From positions 1 to 55,955 of the forward strand of contig JACRBZ010000006.1 in the NCBI GenBank assembly GCA_016219185.1: a DNA stretch of 55,955 bases, written 5' to 3'. The stretch is from Deltaproteobacteria bacterium (lineage in GTDB: Bacteria; Desulfobacterota; Desulfobacteria; Desulfobacterales; Desulfatirhabdiaceae). Made by a program: the position numbers and the translations under genes. Positions within the stretch are counted from its first letter, which is position 1, and every line of letters starts with the position of its first letter. This document shows positions 41,792 through 50,430 of this stretch, piece after piece. The notes under the pieces were generated by a model. It saw only the letters and a list, made by a program, of their open reading frames with translations, searched no databases and was not told where the DNA came from.

Positions 41792-42859
41792 ATGCGCAAT
41801 GTTCGGAAGGTTGTGCTCGAAATATTGACTGCTGTACTGCTCGTTTGGAGTGTGGGAGCCGTCTCCTCGGCGCAGGAAGGGGTTCACGTGATCCCCGAGT
41901 TTACATTTGAGAGCGGTGCGACGCTGCAGAACATGAAGGTTGGTTACCTCACGCACGGGACGCTCAATCAGGAGAAGAGCAACGCCATCCTCGTCACCCA
42001 CGGGACCATGGGCAACCGGAACAGCTACAATGTCTTCATCGGGCCGGGCAAAGCCCTCGACACCGACAGGTACTTTATCGTCGCCGTCGATGCCATCGGC
42101 GCCGGCAACTCGTCATCGCCAAGTGACGGATCCGGTATCGAGTTCCCCCGTTACACCATCCTGGACATGGTGCACGCCCAGCATGATCTGGTGACAAAGG
42201 GGCTCGGTCTGACCGGGCTTCTGGCGCTCGGTGGCCCCTCAATGGGTTCCTTCCAGGCGGTGGAGTGGGGGATCCTGTATCCCGGATTTGCCAGGGGGCT
42301 CCTGCTGATCGTGCCGTCGGCGAGCTTCAATCCTGTCCTGGCGCCGCTCATTGACACGATGATTGCGGTCATGCAGCTTGACCCCAACTGGAACGGAGGC
42401 CGTTATACCCGAAACCCGACCGAGGGCCTTAAACGGGCCGGGATGGTCTTTTTTCCGTGGATCTGGAGCGACGAATGGCTGGCGACGCTCAAGACGCGGG
42501 AGGAATACGAGAAAGCGTTGAGTTCGCCCGGAGAGGGCTTCTCGAACTGGGATGCGACGAATTGGATGTACCGTTTTCTCGCTTCCCGTAATTACGATGT
42601 GGCGAAGCCGTTCGGCGGGAACCTCGACCTTGCACTCGGCAAGATTACATCGAAGGTGCTGATCATGCCGAGTGTAAGCGACCGGTTGGTGCCTCCCTCC
42701 CTGGCCCGCCTCCTCTACCGAGGCATTAAGCAGGCAACGTACCGGGAGATCCCATCCATTGCCGGCCACATGGGCGGGGCCCCAAGAGACGAGAAGAGCA
42801 TGGAGTACGTGTTTATAAGCGTCCAGATCAAGGAGTTTCTTGATGGGCTGACGAAGTAG
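41792..42859 (+). CDS. Exported alpha/beta hydrolase, homoserine acetyltransferase-like
   Basis: A 355-residue protein with a signal peptide (to about residue 28, VSSAQE) and an alpha/beta fold. It has THGTMGNRNSYNVFIGPG, DAIGAGNSSSPS, the nucleophile elbow GGPSMGSFQAVEW, an Asp in VLIMPSVSDRLVPP and His in IAGHMGGA. The elbow GxSMGG-like motif and GNSS region are those of MetX relatives, but export and the lack of met genes argue for an esterase. A GAGGAGGACC ribosome site precedes the ATG. Confidence 0.85.
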   Translation: MRNVRKVVLEILTAVLLVWSVGAVSSAQEGVHVIPEFTFESGATLQNMKVGYLTHGTLNQEKSNAILVTHGTMGNRNSYNVFIGPGKALDTDRYFIVAVDAIGAGNSSSPSDGSGIEFPRYTILDMVHAQHDLVTKGLGLTGLLALGGPSMGSFQAVEWGILYPGFARGLLLIVPSASFNPVLAPLIDTMIAVMQLDPNWNGGRYTRNPTEGLKRAGMVFFPWIWSDEWLATLKTREEYEKALSSPGEGFSNWDATNWMYRFLASRNYDVAKPFGGNLDLALGKITSKVLIMPSVSDRLVPPSLARLLYRGIKQATYREIPSIAGHMGGAPRDEKSMEYVFISVQIKEFLDGLTK

Positions 42860-42865
42860 AGGGAA

Positions 42866-42944
42866 TATGGGGACGTCCATTGGAATATTGAATAATCAAA
42901 AGGCATTTTTTTGTGATAAAACCAATGATCCAATGGACATCCCC
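42866..42944. repeat. REP-like inverted-repeat element, copy 1
   Basis: TATGGGGACGTCCATTGG at 42866-42883 faces CCAATGGACATCCCC at 42930-42944, one mismatch, giving a long stem around an A/T-rich interior. The first 18 bases recur identically at 45565-45582 on the other side of the IorAB gene. Confidence 0.7.
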
Positions 42945-42971
42945 CTCACATTTATATAACAACTTATTCTT

Positions 42972-45539
42972 TTATGTACGTCCCATGATGGGTAGAGTTC
43001 GGATGCGCTTGCCAGTCAGGGCAAAGACGGCGTTCGCAACGGCAGGAGCAATGGGAGGCACGCCCGGTTCCCCCACGCCGCTCGGCGGCGCGTCGCTTTG
43101 TACGATATGAACTTCCACTTTCGGCATTTCCCTCAGGGTCAACATGGGGTAATCGCTAAAATTGCTCTGCTGCACGCGGCCGTTTTTCAAGGTAATGGCG
43201 CCGTACAGGGCGGCCGTGAGTCCGTAAACGATGCCGCCTTGCATCTGGGCTTCGACCGTGTCCGGGTTTGTTACCTTGCCACAATCCACGGCGCACACAA
43301 CGCTGTGTACGCGCACCTTCCCTTCGGCACTGACGGATACCTCCGCCACCTGGGCCACAAAGCTGCCAAAGGAGCTGTGCACCGCCAGGCCTCGCCCGCG
43401 GCCTTCCGGTACCGGAGTGCCCCAGCCGGCCTTCTCGGCGACTTGTTCCAGGACGACCCTGTGCCGCGGATGATCACCCAGCATTTGATGGCGGAATGCA
43501 TAAGGATCCTTGCCGGCAGCTTTCGCCAGCTCGTCGATAAAGCTCTCGACAACAAACGCCGTGTGGGAGTGTCCCACCGACCGCCACCACTGCACCGGAA
43601 CACCGATCTTCGGGCTGTGCAGATCCACAAAAAGGTTCGGGATCGCATAAGGGATGTCCGCAGCCCCTTCGACGGAAGTAAAATCGATGCCGTCACCACC
43701 GATCATCGCCTCGAAGAATGTCCCGGCCATGATCGACTGACCCACGATGGTGTGATGCCAGCCCGTGATCTTTCCGTTGCCATCGAGCCCGCCGTTGATC
43801 CGGTCAACCCACATGGGCCGGTACCAGCCTCCCTTCATGTCGTCTTCCCGGGTCCAGATCACCTTGACGGGTTGTCCCACGGCTTTGGCCACATGCACGG
43901 CCTCCACCACAAAATCCGAGTCGGGATTCGCGCGGCGTCCGAAACCGCCTCCAAGTAAAGTTGTATGAAGTTTCACCCGGTCTGGATTCAAACCAGCAAC
44001 ACGCGCCGCAGCCTCTCGATCAATGGTCTGGAGCTGGGAGCCTGTCCAGATCTCGCAGCTATCCGTCCGCAGATCGACGAGACAGTTCAGGGGTTCCATG
44101 GTCGCGTGGGCCAGGTACGGAACTTCATACTCGGCGCTGATCCGTTTGGACGCCTGCCGCAGGGCCTGCTCAATATCCCCCTCAATCCTTGCGGCCGCAC
44201 CAATTCCTCCTTTGGCCAGGTCCGCATACTGCTCCCGCATGCCTTCCGTGGAGAGAAGCGCACCAGGGCCTTCGTCCCAGACGATCTCGAGTGCTTCCCG
44301 GGCCTGGCTTGCCGGCCAGAAGCCATCGGCCACCACTGCAACGCCGGAGGGCACTTGAACCACTTTCCGGACCCCGGGACGGGCCAGGGCCTTATCGGCA
44401 TTAAAGCTCACCACCTTTGCCCCGAATACGGGGGGATGCGCATCCACAGCGGTAAGCATGCCGGGAACCTCGACATCGATGCCGAAAACGCCCTTGCCGA
44501 CGGTCTTTTCGGGCGTATCGAGCCGTTTCATGGAGCGTCCGATGATCTTGAACGCGGAAGGGTCTTTCAGTTTGACTTCTTGCGGCTCCGGAAGCAGGGC
44601 CGCAGACTTTGCAAGCTGGCCGTAAGTGAGCCTTTTTCCGCTGGCATGGATCACTGACCCCATTTCAGCGCGGCAGCTCTCCTTGTCCACCTTCCACTGG
44701 CCTGCCGCAGCGGCAATGAGCTTTTCTCTGGCGCCGGCACCTGCCCTTCGAAGCCGCTCCCACTCGCTTGCCACACTCGTGCTCCCGCCCGTGAGCTGAA
44801 ACCCGAATTGGGTGTGGTCATATGCGGGGTCCACGGGCGCCGCCTCGACGCTGATCTTCGTCCAATCACATTCGAGCTCTTCCGCAACGAGCATGGGCAA
44901 GGCCGTGTACACCCCCTGTCCCATCTCGGAATGGTTTACGATAATGGTAACCGATTCATCGGGGCCGATGCGAATAAACGGGTTCAGGCTGATGCGCGCT
45001 CCGCCTTCCGTATCAACGTTCGTTGCACGCGTGATCACCACCTGCCCTTCTTCCGCCTTCATCCCGGACGCCAGGTGCACGGCGCCCCGGATCCGCTGAT
45101 AGGTGCCACACCGACAGATGTTTCCGGACATGGCCAGATCGATTTCTTCGTCCGTCGGATCCGGATGTTCCGCCACAAGCGCCGCCGCGCTCATGATCTG
45201 GCCGGAGTGACAGTAGCCGCACTGGGGAACATCCGCTTCGATCCAGGCCCGCTGAATGGGGTGGTTTCCATCGTCTGAGAGCCCCTCGATGGTCGTAATC
45301 TCTTTCCCCGCCACTTTGGATACGGACGTGAGGCAGGAGCGGACGGCTTTTCCGTCCACGAGCACGGTACAGGCCCCGCAGCGCCCGATGCCGCATCCAT
45401 ATTTTGTTCCCGTAAGATGGAGCTGTTCCCGGATAACCCACAAAAGCGGCGTATCCACTTGAGCGGCAACCTTGTATTCCTTCCTGTTAACGTCGAGTTT
45501 TATCTCATGAAAGCCTTCTTGCGTATTTTTTTCGCTCAT
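42972..45539 (-). CDS. Isoquinoline 1-oxidoreductase-like Mo-hydroxylase, IorA-IorB fusion
   Basis: An 855-residue single chain. Residues 1-165 are a 2Fe-2S subunit ([28 protein letters not shown]), as in IorA. After a short linker, residues 180-855 are an IorB-type molybdopterin subunit, with [36 protein letters not shown] and catalytic Glu at about 824 in SGVGEPG. The two are normally separate genes, and IorB homologues often carry a Tat signal; here the Mo part has none and the chain should be cytoplasmic. No cytochrome partner is near. AAGGAGGG fixes the ATG. The XdhC homologue at 16311 could serve it. Confidence 0.9.
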   Translation of the reverse strand: MSEKNTQEGFHEIKLDVNRKEYKVAAQVDTPLLWVIREQLHLTGTKYGCGIGRCGACTVLVDGKAVRSCLTSVSKVAGKEITTIEGLSDDGNHPIQRAWIEADVPQCGYCHSGQIMSAAALVAEHPDPTDEEIDLAMSGNICRCGTYQRIRGAVHLASGMKAEEGQVVITRATNVDTEGGARISLNPFIRIGPDESVTIIVNHSEMGQGVYTALPMLVAEELECDWTKISVEAAPVDPAYDHTQFGFQLTGGSTSVASEWERLRRAGAGAREKLIAAAAGQWKVDKESCRAEMGSVIHASGKRLTYGQLAKSAALLPEPQEVKLKDPSAFKIIGRSMKRLDTPEKTVGKGVFGIDVEVPGMLTAVDAHPPVFGAKVVSFNADKALARPGVRKVVQVPSGVAVVADGFWPASQAREALEIVWDEGPGALLSTEGMREQYADLAKGGIGAAARIEGDIEQALRQASKRISAEYEVPYLAHATMEPLNCLVDLRTDSCEIWTGSQLQTIDREAAARVAGLNPDRVKLHTTLLGGGFGRRANPDSDFVVEAVHVAKAVGQPVKVIWTREDDMKGGWYRPMWVDRINGGLDGNGKITGWHHTIVGQSIMAGTFFEAMIGGDGIDFTSVEGAADIPYAIPNLFVDLHSPKIGVPVQWWRSVGHSHTAFVVESFIDELAKAAGKDPYAFRHQMLGDHPRHRVVLEQVAEKAGWGTPVPEGRGRGLAVHSSFGSFVAQVAEVSVSAEGKVRVHSVVCAVDCGKVTNPDTVEAQMQGGIVYGLTAALYGAITLKNGRVQQSNFSDYPMLTLREMPKVEVHIVQSDAPPSGVGEPGVPPIAPAVANAVFALTGKRIRTLPIMGRT

Positions 45540-45564
45540 TAAAAAGCCCTCCTTGATAGTGGTT

Positions 45565-45623
45565 TATGGGGACGTCCATTGGTTTATTGGAATCTCCAGC
45601 CAACATTCCAATGAGCGCTCCCC
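45565..45623. repeat. REP-like inverted-repeat element, copy 2
   Basis: The same TATGGGGACGTCCATTGG (45565-45582) faces a degenerate CCAATGAGCGCTCCCC at 45608-45623. The element sits between the sulfatase and IorAB genes. Interior sequence differs from copy 1, so only the tips are conserved. Confidence 0.65.
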
Positions 45624-45630
45624 TAATTCC

Positions 45631-47619
45631 TCACGGGATCCGACACGCAGGTTGATCACATATCGGCTGACCGGGTACACCGCCACTGCACGGGATGAGT
45701 CTCTTCTGCATGCACTGCTGCTGGAGGAGCCGCGCCAGCAAACCCTGCTCCGGAAGGGGATTGGTAGCGCTGTAGAGGTTGGTGAGTTCCATGGGGTCTT
45801 CGGTGACGTTGTACATCTCGAATTCAGAGGGTTCCGGCGTGGACTTGACGGTAATTTCATAAGGAATGGGAGCCGGCCCATAGGGAGGAGAGGGAGTCGG
45901 CACCTTCTGGTCCAGAATCACATCCTGAACCCCGTCTTCTCCCGGCGTGCCGGGACTGCTCCAGAACTGAGGGTTGTCGAAATAGCGCGAGTATTTCCAC
46001 ACATTACCGTTGTCGAGCCGTGCAATCACCGTCTCGATATGGCTTGGCTGAATGACCGAGTTGGCAGTGATTCCCGTAAAATTGTCCTGATTGAGGCCCC
46101 GGCTGGGATCGTCGTCGGTCATGAAGTAAAGCGGGTCGTTTACGCCGGAGGGATCGACCTTGCCCAGGATGAGGGGAGTCAGGTCTCGGCCCACCAGGGG
46201 GCGGGCGTCGCTGTGGTCGACCGCAAGTATCTCGCGGAGCTGTTCCGGATGGATGCCAGCCAGCCCCATGAGCGTCGGCAGGAGATCGATGTGGCTGGTC
46301 AGGGTGTCGATCGCACGATAGCTCGGGAAGAGTTTCTTGTTCCAGATGATCAGTGGTACCCGGATCGCCTCTTCGTAGGCCGTGTACCACTTCTGATGCA
46401 TTCCGTGATGTGATCCGAGGAGATCGCCGTGGTCGGAGGTAAAGACGACGATGGTGTCGTTCTTGTACCGGGAACCGAGGAGGGCCTGGAGCACCATCAT
46501 CATCTGCTCATCCACGTTCTTATGGAGCTGGTAATAGTATCGGTAATAACGCTCCAGTGTCGCGGAATTATTCAGGATCGGCTGCATCCACTTGGCGTAG
46601 CTCGCCTGATAGCTCGCCTGGGCGCTCGGCTTGCTCGCGAGGTTGTCGTTGACCGTTTGATCAAATAACACGGGATCGAACAGGTCCACGGGCACGACAC
46701 CTTCTTCGATGTCGAACTGGAAGCCCCCGGCGAAGCCCAAATTCGCCCACAGCCCCCACAGCGTTATGTCATGGGGGTTCACAAACGAGGAGACGACCAA
46801 CCAGGGAACGGAGCTGCGCTCGCGGTCGAGCTGCCGGATCAGGCTCTGGACCTGCTGGGCGAAACCCACGTCGCGGCCCTGCTGGTCCGGTGGCACCGAC
46901 GATCCACTGTTGAGGGGCTCCCTGCCATGGGGCTCTGGTCCGATCCAGCCGGAAAAGCCGTAGCGGCCGAGCCGGTCGGATGCGTCGTAGAGCGCTTGCC
47001 GGGCGGGATCGGGCGCCCCCGTGCTGGAATCGTAGCTCAGCAACTGATTGTGCGTGCCGGGGATGAGCATATCCGCGTCGGAGGCGTGCCACTTGCCCCT
47101 CCAGAACGTGCTGTATCCCGCCGCGCGAAAGTAGTCGCCGAGCGTCGGTACAGCGTTCGGGTCGAGCCAGAAGACATCGGGGTCGAAGGATTCCTTGGCG
47201 GCTCCCGTGGTCTGAGTGACCCCATGAAGCGACGGGTACTGGCCGGTATAGATGGAGGCCCGTCCGGGAACGCAGGCGACGGATGCCGCGTAGTGACGCT
47301 GGAAGTCAACCCCATTTTGGCGCAGGAAGGCCTGGGTTTTGAGGTACTGTAGACGGAACGCCTTTGTGGATCCGGACTCGTAAACCGGCGGGAACCGCAT
47401 CTCGTCGCACATGAGGATCAAGAAGTTCGGCCGCCTGCCCACGAAAGTCGCGGGAGGTCCGCCGCGCGAGTCCGACTGCGCGGTAACGGTCTGGCCGCCG
47501 TCGTGCAACCCGATGACTGCGGCTGCGGCTGCCGCCATGCCGCCTTTCAGAAAGCCACGGCGGCTCAGGGTTACGGTATCGTCCGATTCGGATGGGTGGG
47601 GCATATCGCGATGAGCCAT
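45631..47619 (-). CDS. Tat-exported type I sulfatase
   Basis: A 662-residue protein from the ATG at 47619, which follows AAAGGAG; the frame opens earlier through a TTG. A Tat signal (SRRGFLKGG, residues 19-27) is followed by the sulfatase core: NFLILMCDEMRF with metal Asp, the formylglycine Cys at about 116 in ACVPGRASIYTGQYPS, RGKWHASD and FTSDHGDLLGSHHG. The Cys-type site needs conversion to formylglycine; no maturase is in the window. Substrate unknown: organic sulfate, or a phosphate/phosphonate ester. It may be cotranscribed with the downstream IorAB gene, a repeat lying between. Confidence 0.92.
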   Translation of the reverse strand: MAHRDMPHPSESDDTVTLSRRGFLKGGMAAAAAAVIGLHDGGQTVTAQSDSRGGPPATFVGRRPNFLILMCDEMRFPPVYESGSTKAFRLQYLKTQAFLRQNGVDFQRHYAASVACVPGRASIYTGQYPSLHGVTQTTGAAKESFDPDVFWLDPNAVPTLGDYFRAAGYSTFWRGKWHASDADMLIPGTHNQLLSYDSSTGAPDPARQALYDASDRLGRYGFSGWIGPEPHGREPLNSGSSVPPDQQGRDVGFAQQVQSLIRQLDRERSSVPWLVVSSFVNPHDITLWGLWANLGFAGGFQFDIEEGVVPVDLFDPVLFDQTVNDNLASKPSAQASYQASYAKWMQPILNNSATLERYYRYYYQLHKNVDEQMMMVLQALLGSRYKNDTIVVFTSDHGDLLGSHHGMHQKWYTAYEEAIRVPLIIWNKKLFPSYRAIDTLTSHIDLLPTLMGLAGIHPEQLREILAVDHSDARPLVGRDLTPLILGKVDPSGVNDPLYFMTDDDPSRGLNQDNFTGITANSVIQPSHIETVIARLDNGNVWKYSRYFDNPQFWSSPGTPGEDGVQDVILDQKVPTPSPPYGPAPIPYEITVKSTPEPSEFEMYNVTEDPMELTNLYSATNPLPEQGLLARLLQQQCMQKRLIPCSGGVPGQPICDQPACRIP

Positions 47620-47776
47620 GTCTCGTCTCCTTTCCAATCTTGATCTTTGGATGGCATGTTCTGTTTATCGAGTCCGGCTTTTTTCAAATCGTCCGGTGCG
47701 GCAAAGAGTTGCGAAACGTCACTGCGTATCGCGTCACCGGTCCCGGGTTGACAAGTGTCAGACTGCGCATGTGCGG

Positions 47777-48331
47777 TTAGCGACCATACTCTGCAGTAAA
47801 GCTTGCTTTTTTAAGGGAGTTTGCATTAATCGTAAAGCCGATTAATGCAGCGGTCGAATCAAATGGAACATCTATTTTCTCGATCTTGAGCGAAAAAACC
47901 GTAAAAATATAGCGGTGCGGCTTATCTCCTTTTGGCGGGCATGCACCGCCAAAAGCGTGGATCCCAAAATCCGTGCGACCCTGAACAGCACCCGGTGGAA
48001 GCAGCTTCCCGGTTGAATCGCCGGCGCCCGCGGATAGTTCGGTAACACTTGCGGGGATATTGTAGACGACCCAATGCCACCAACCCGACCCCGTAGGCGC
48101 ATCCGGGTCATAAACAGTCACCGCATAGCTTTTTGTTCCCGCCGGACCTGCCGTCCATTTAAGCGCCGGCGACTCATTTTTCCCTGAACATCCGAATCCA
48201 TTAAATACCTGCTCCTCGGTAAGAAACGCACCCGGTTTAATTGTTGGACTTGTAAGTATAAAGTCGCCCGCAAAGACTACCGTGGCGGCCAGGCAAAAAA
48301 CGATAACCAACGAAATCCGCATGCTAATCAT
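47777..48331 (-). CDS. Exported YbhB/YbcL (PEBP) family protein
   Basis: A 184-residue protein with a signal peptide (to about residue 22, VVFAG). The PEBP ligand-binding pattern is clear: SPALKWTAGPAGTKSYAVTVYDPDAP, GWWHWVVYNIPA, and GIHAFGGACPPKGDKPHRYIFTVFSL. Relatives bind phosphate-like ligands and resemble Raf kinase inhibitor proteins; the bacterial role is unclear. AAAGGACC precedes the ATG. Confidence 0.93.
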   Translation of the reverse strand: MISMRISLVIVFCLAATVVFAGDFILTSPTIKPGAFLTEEQVFNGFGCSGKNESPALKWTAGPAGTKSYAVTVYDPDAPTGSGWWHWVVYNIPASVTELSAGAGDSTGKLLPPGAVQGRTDFGIHAFGGACPPKGDKPHRYIFTVFSLKIEKIDVPFDSTAALIGFTINANSLKKASFTAEYGR

Positions 48332-48423
48332 AAGTAAGGTCCTTTCTTTTGAGATGAAAACAGAACCACCATCTGAGCCGCGCCCGGCTTTTTTGGCGTC
48401 GGCTCTCTCCTTAATGGTTTCCC

Positions 48424-48903
48424 TTAGGGTTTCATGGTTTCATTCCAGATATCACGCGCTATCTTCCATGTGCCATCCGGCTGTATTTTTAGAACAAACA
48501 GATAATGGCCGGAGGCCTGTTTGACCTTGCCGCCTGCCTTTGGCGTATCGGCCCTGCTGAAAGCACCGCTCATGAAAGCCCAACCGTCACATAACTGGAT
48601 ATCACCAGGTTTCAGCTCAAACTTCGAACGCACTTTGGCGAAATAGTCCGAATAATGCTTCTCAATGTTGTCTCTGCCGACAATTGCCGGCTTTCCAGGC
48701 GGCATCCAAATGCCGTTGATATCAATCAGTTGACCCATCGCTTCCGCTTTTCCTTCATTAAAAGCGGCATTAAAATCCAGTCGAACCTTGTCAATCGCCG
48801 TATTGTCCTGTCCCGCAAGTGCAATGCCGCTGCCCGATATCAGCATCATAAGCGTGGCGAGAACAAAAAAGATGGGAAACGTATAAAATATTCGATTTTT
48901 CAT
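48424..48903 (-). CDS. Exported SnoaL/DUF4440-like (NTF2-fold) protein
   Basis: A 159-residue protein with a Sec signal peptide (residues 1-30) and a cone-shaped NTF2-type domain: IDKVRLDFNAAFNEGKAEAMGQLID, MPPGKPAIVGRDNIEKHY, GHYLFVLKIQPDGTWKIARDIW. Such proteins bind small hydrophobic ligands or act as isomerases; no catalytic set can be assigned. It lies 92 bp upstream of the PEBP gene on the same strand and both are exported, so a shared envelope role is possible. Confidence 0.85.
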   Translation of the reverse strand: MKNRIFYTFPIFFVLATLMMLISGSGIALAGQDNTAIDKVRLDFNAAFNEGKAEAMGQLIDINGIWMPPGKPAIVGRDNIEKHYSDYFAKVRSKFELKPGDIQLCDGWAFMSGAFSRADTPKAGGKVKQASGHYLFVLKIQPDGTWKIARDIWNETMKP

Positions 48904-48925
48904 TTTGATATCTCCTTAATTAGGG

Positions 48926-49528
48926 TTAGGTGTCTTTCTCGAGTATGACCTCCCAAAGTGCTTTTGGCATGGCGTACTTGTTTGTAACCTGCTCCTCCAC
49001 GCTCAGCATCCGCCATCCTTCGCGGAAAACCATATCGATGGCGTGCTTGTCGAAAAAGCGCTTCGGCTCACCATTGACCAAATAGTAGTTCGCTTCGATC
49101 TCAGTGTGGCCGCTTGCCCCGAAGTTGTGATCGTTCGTTGAGTTCAAGCGGCAGAGTAACAGACCACCCGGGCGAAGCACTTCGCGTACCCGGTGTATGA
49201 GTGCTTCTGTTTCCGCCCACGGAAAGTAGTGCAGAGACAGGCTTGCTACAACTACGCCGATGCTTGACATGGCCAGGGGAAAAGGTTCGCGAACGTCCCG
49301 GCATAGAAATCGTGCCGTTGGTACGCGCTTTCGGGCGGCCGCGATGACTTGCTCGGACAGATCGAGCGCGATAAGTGTCAAGCCGGTTGAGACGAGAGTT
49401 TCGCTGTCTTCGCCGCTACCACATCCAATTTCAAGGACAGGGGTGTCCCCTGCCCGCTTAAGGACGAGCGGAAGCCATCGATGAAGCCATGGGTCGTTAT
49501 GCATGATTCCTTTGAAGACGCCTGTCAT
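48926..49528 (-). CDS. Class I SAM-dependent methyltransferase
   Basis: A 200-residue protein with the SAM motif VLEIGCGSGEDSETLV near residue 30, LIALDLSEQVIAAARKR as motif II, VVVASLSLHYFPW as motif post-II and LRPGGLLLCRLNS as motif III. The product is a small-molecule or generic methyltransferase of unknown substrate. Its start overlaps the stop of the truncated acetyltransferase by four bases, so the two are translated in series. Confidence 0.9.
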   Translation of the reverse strand: MTGVFKGIMHNDPWLHRWLPLVLKRAGDTPVLEIGCGSGEDSETLVSTGLTLIALDLSEQVIAAARKRVPTARFLCRDVREPFPLAMSSIGVVVASLSLHYFPWAETEALIHRVREVLRPGGLLLCRLNSTNDHNFGASGHTEIEANYYLVNGEPKRFFDKHAIDMVFREGWRMLSVEEQVTNKYAMPKALWEVILEKDT

Positions 49529-49845
49529 GAACGGTTGCGACTTGCCCGCAGAAGTCGGTGAGCAACCAGTCGCGTTGAACCACGGAATTTTGCTTTGACG
49601 AACATCTTGCGCAATGCCACCTGACCGTTACCTATATCGAGCAACGCAATGGTTCCGACAACTTCGGAGCCATGCAATGCAACCCAGAAGTTACTGCTGT
49701 CTTTCTGATAAAAACCAGGAATGTCAAGCAGGTCGGACTGAGCATCAAGCGTGATAGGGATGCTGAATTCCGATTGCTGAATAGGCAAAATGACATCCAC
49801 GACACCTGATAGGTGATGCTCGGAAAAGGGTACGATTTCTAACAT
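49525..49845 (-). CDS. GNAT-family acetyltransferase, probably C-terminally truncated
   Basis: A 106-residue protein from the ATG at 49845, which follows GGAGAA. It begins as GNAT proteins do (IVPFSEHHLSGVVDVILPIQ) and has the central strands FWVALHGSEVVGTIALLDIG and VALRKMFVKAKFRG, which leads into the acetyl-CoA loop. It then ends with a basic stretch unlike the family, some 50-60 residues short. The missing end would hold the last strands and part of the acetyl-CoA site, so activity is doubtful. The methyltransferase start overlaps its stop, as if a deletion joined the two. Confidence 0.7.
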   Translation of the reverse strand: MLEIVPFSEHHLSGVVDVILPIQQSEFSIPITLDAQSDLLDIPGFYQKDSSNFWVALHGSEVVGTIALLDIGNGQVALRKMFVKAKFRGSTRLVAHRLLRASRNRS

Positions 49846-49929
49846 GCAAATTCTCCGGAAGTTCAACACGGCCATCAGCCGCGAGTGTAACGAGTCGGCT
49901 GGATGAGTTTTTAATATGGTGTCTTCATT

Positions 49930-50319
49930 TCATGACACTTTTCTTCCTTTGACAAACCAATACATAAAGCCGCCAATCCCTCCGAGAATAAAACCGAGAG
50001 GTCCGGTTATGAAGATTCCGAGCAATGGGCCTTGATTTGCCCCCGGAGTGAAGAAAATAGGGCCGAAGAATCCTGCACAGAAGCCGATAGCACCAAGCAC
50101 CATGGCTCCAAACAAAATGCTCGAAATCAACCCCTCCGACGTGGAGCTGAGCATTTTCCAAGTGTACCGACCAACGGCAACGGCACATAGTAGAGAGACG
50201 ATGCCGGGTACCCAACGTTGTTCTAAGAATGGGATAAGTGAAAATGGAACCCAGTAGATGAAATAATAAGTTGCGGGTACCACTACCAACATTGCCAGCA
50301 GTTGAAAGATGAGTCTCAT
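49930..50319 (-). CDS. Small membrane protein, unknown function
   Basis: A 129-residue protein from the ATG at 50319 (the frame opens at a TTG 15 bases earlier). Four hydrophobic segments are seen at about 5-25, 32-55, 65-85 and 90-118, the last very Gly-rich (GPLGFILGGIGGFMYWFV). No family recognised. No clear ribosome site. It is transcribed toward the acetyltransferase gene. Confidence 0.6.
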   Translation of the reverse strand: MRLIFQLLAMLVVVPATYYFIYWVPFSLIPFLEQRWVPGIVSLLCAVAVGRYTWKMLSSTSEGLISSILFGAMVLGAIGFCAGFFGPIFFTPGANQGPLLGIFITGPLGFILGGIGGFMYWFVKGRKVS

Positions 50320-50430
50320 TTTGCTGCGTCCCAATTAGTCCCCCTCAATTGCCCTCCCGATACGTTGTCGATTCTCGATAAAACATATATTTATTCATCG
50401 ACTTCCCGCTCACAGAACCGCGCCGAGCCC

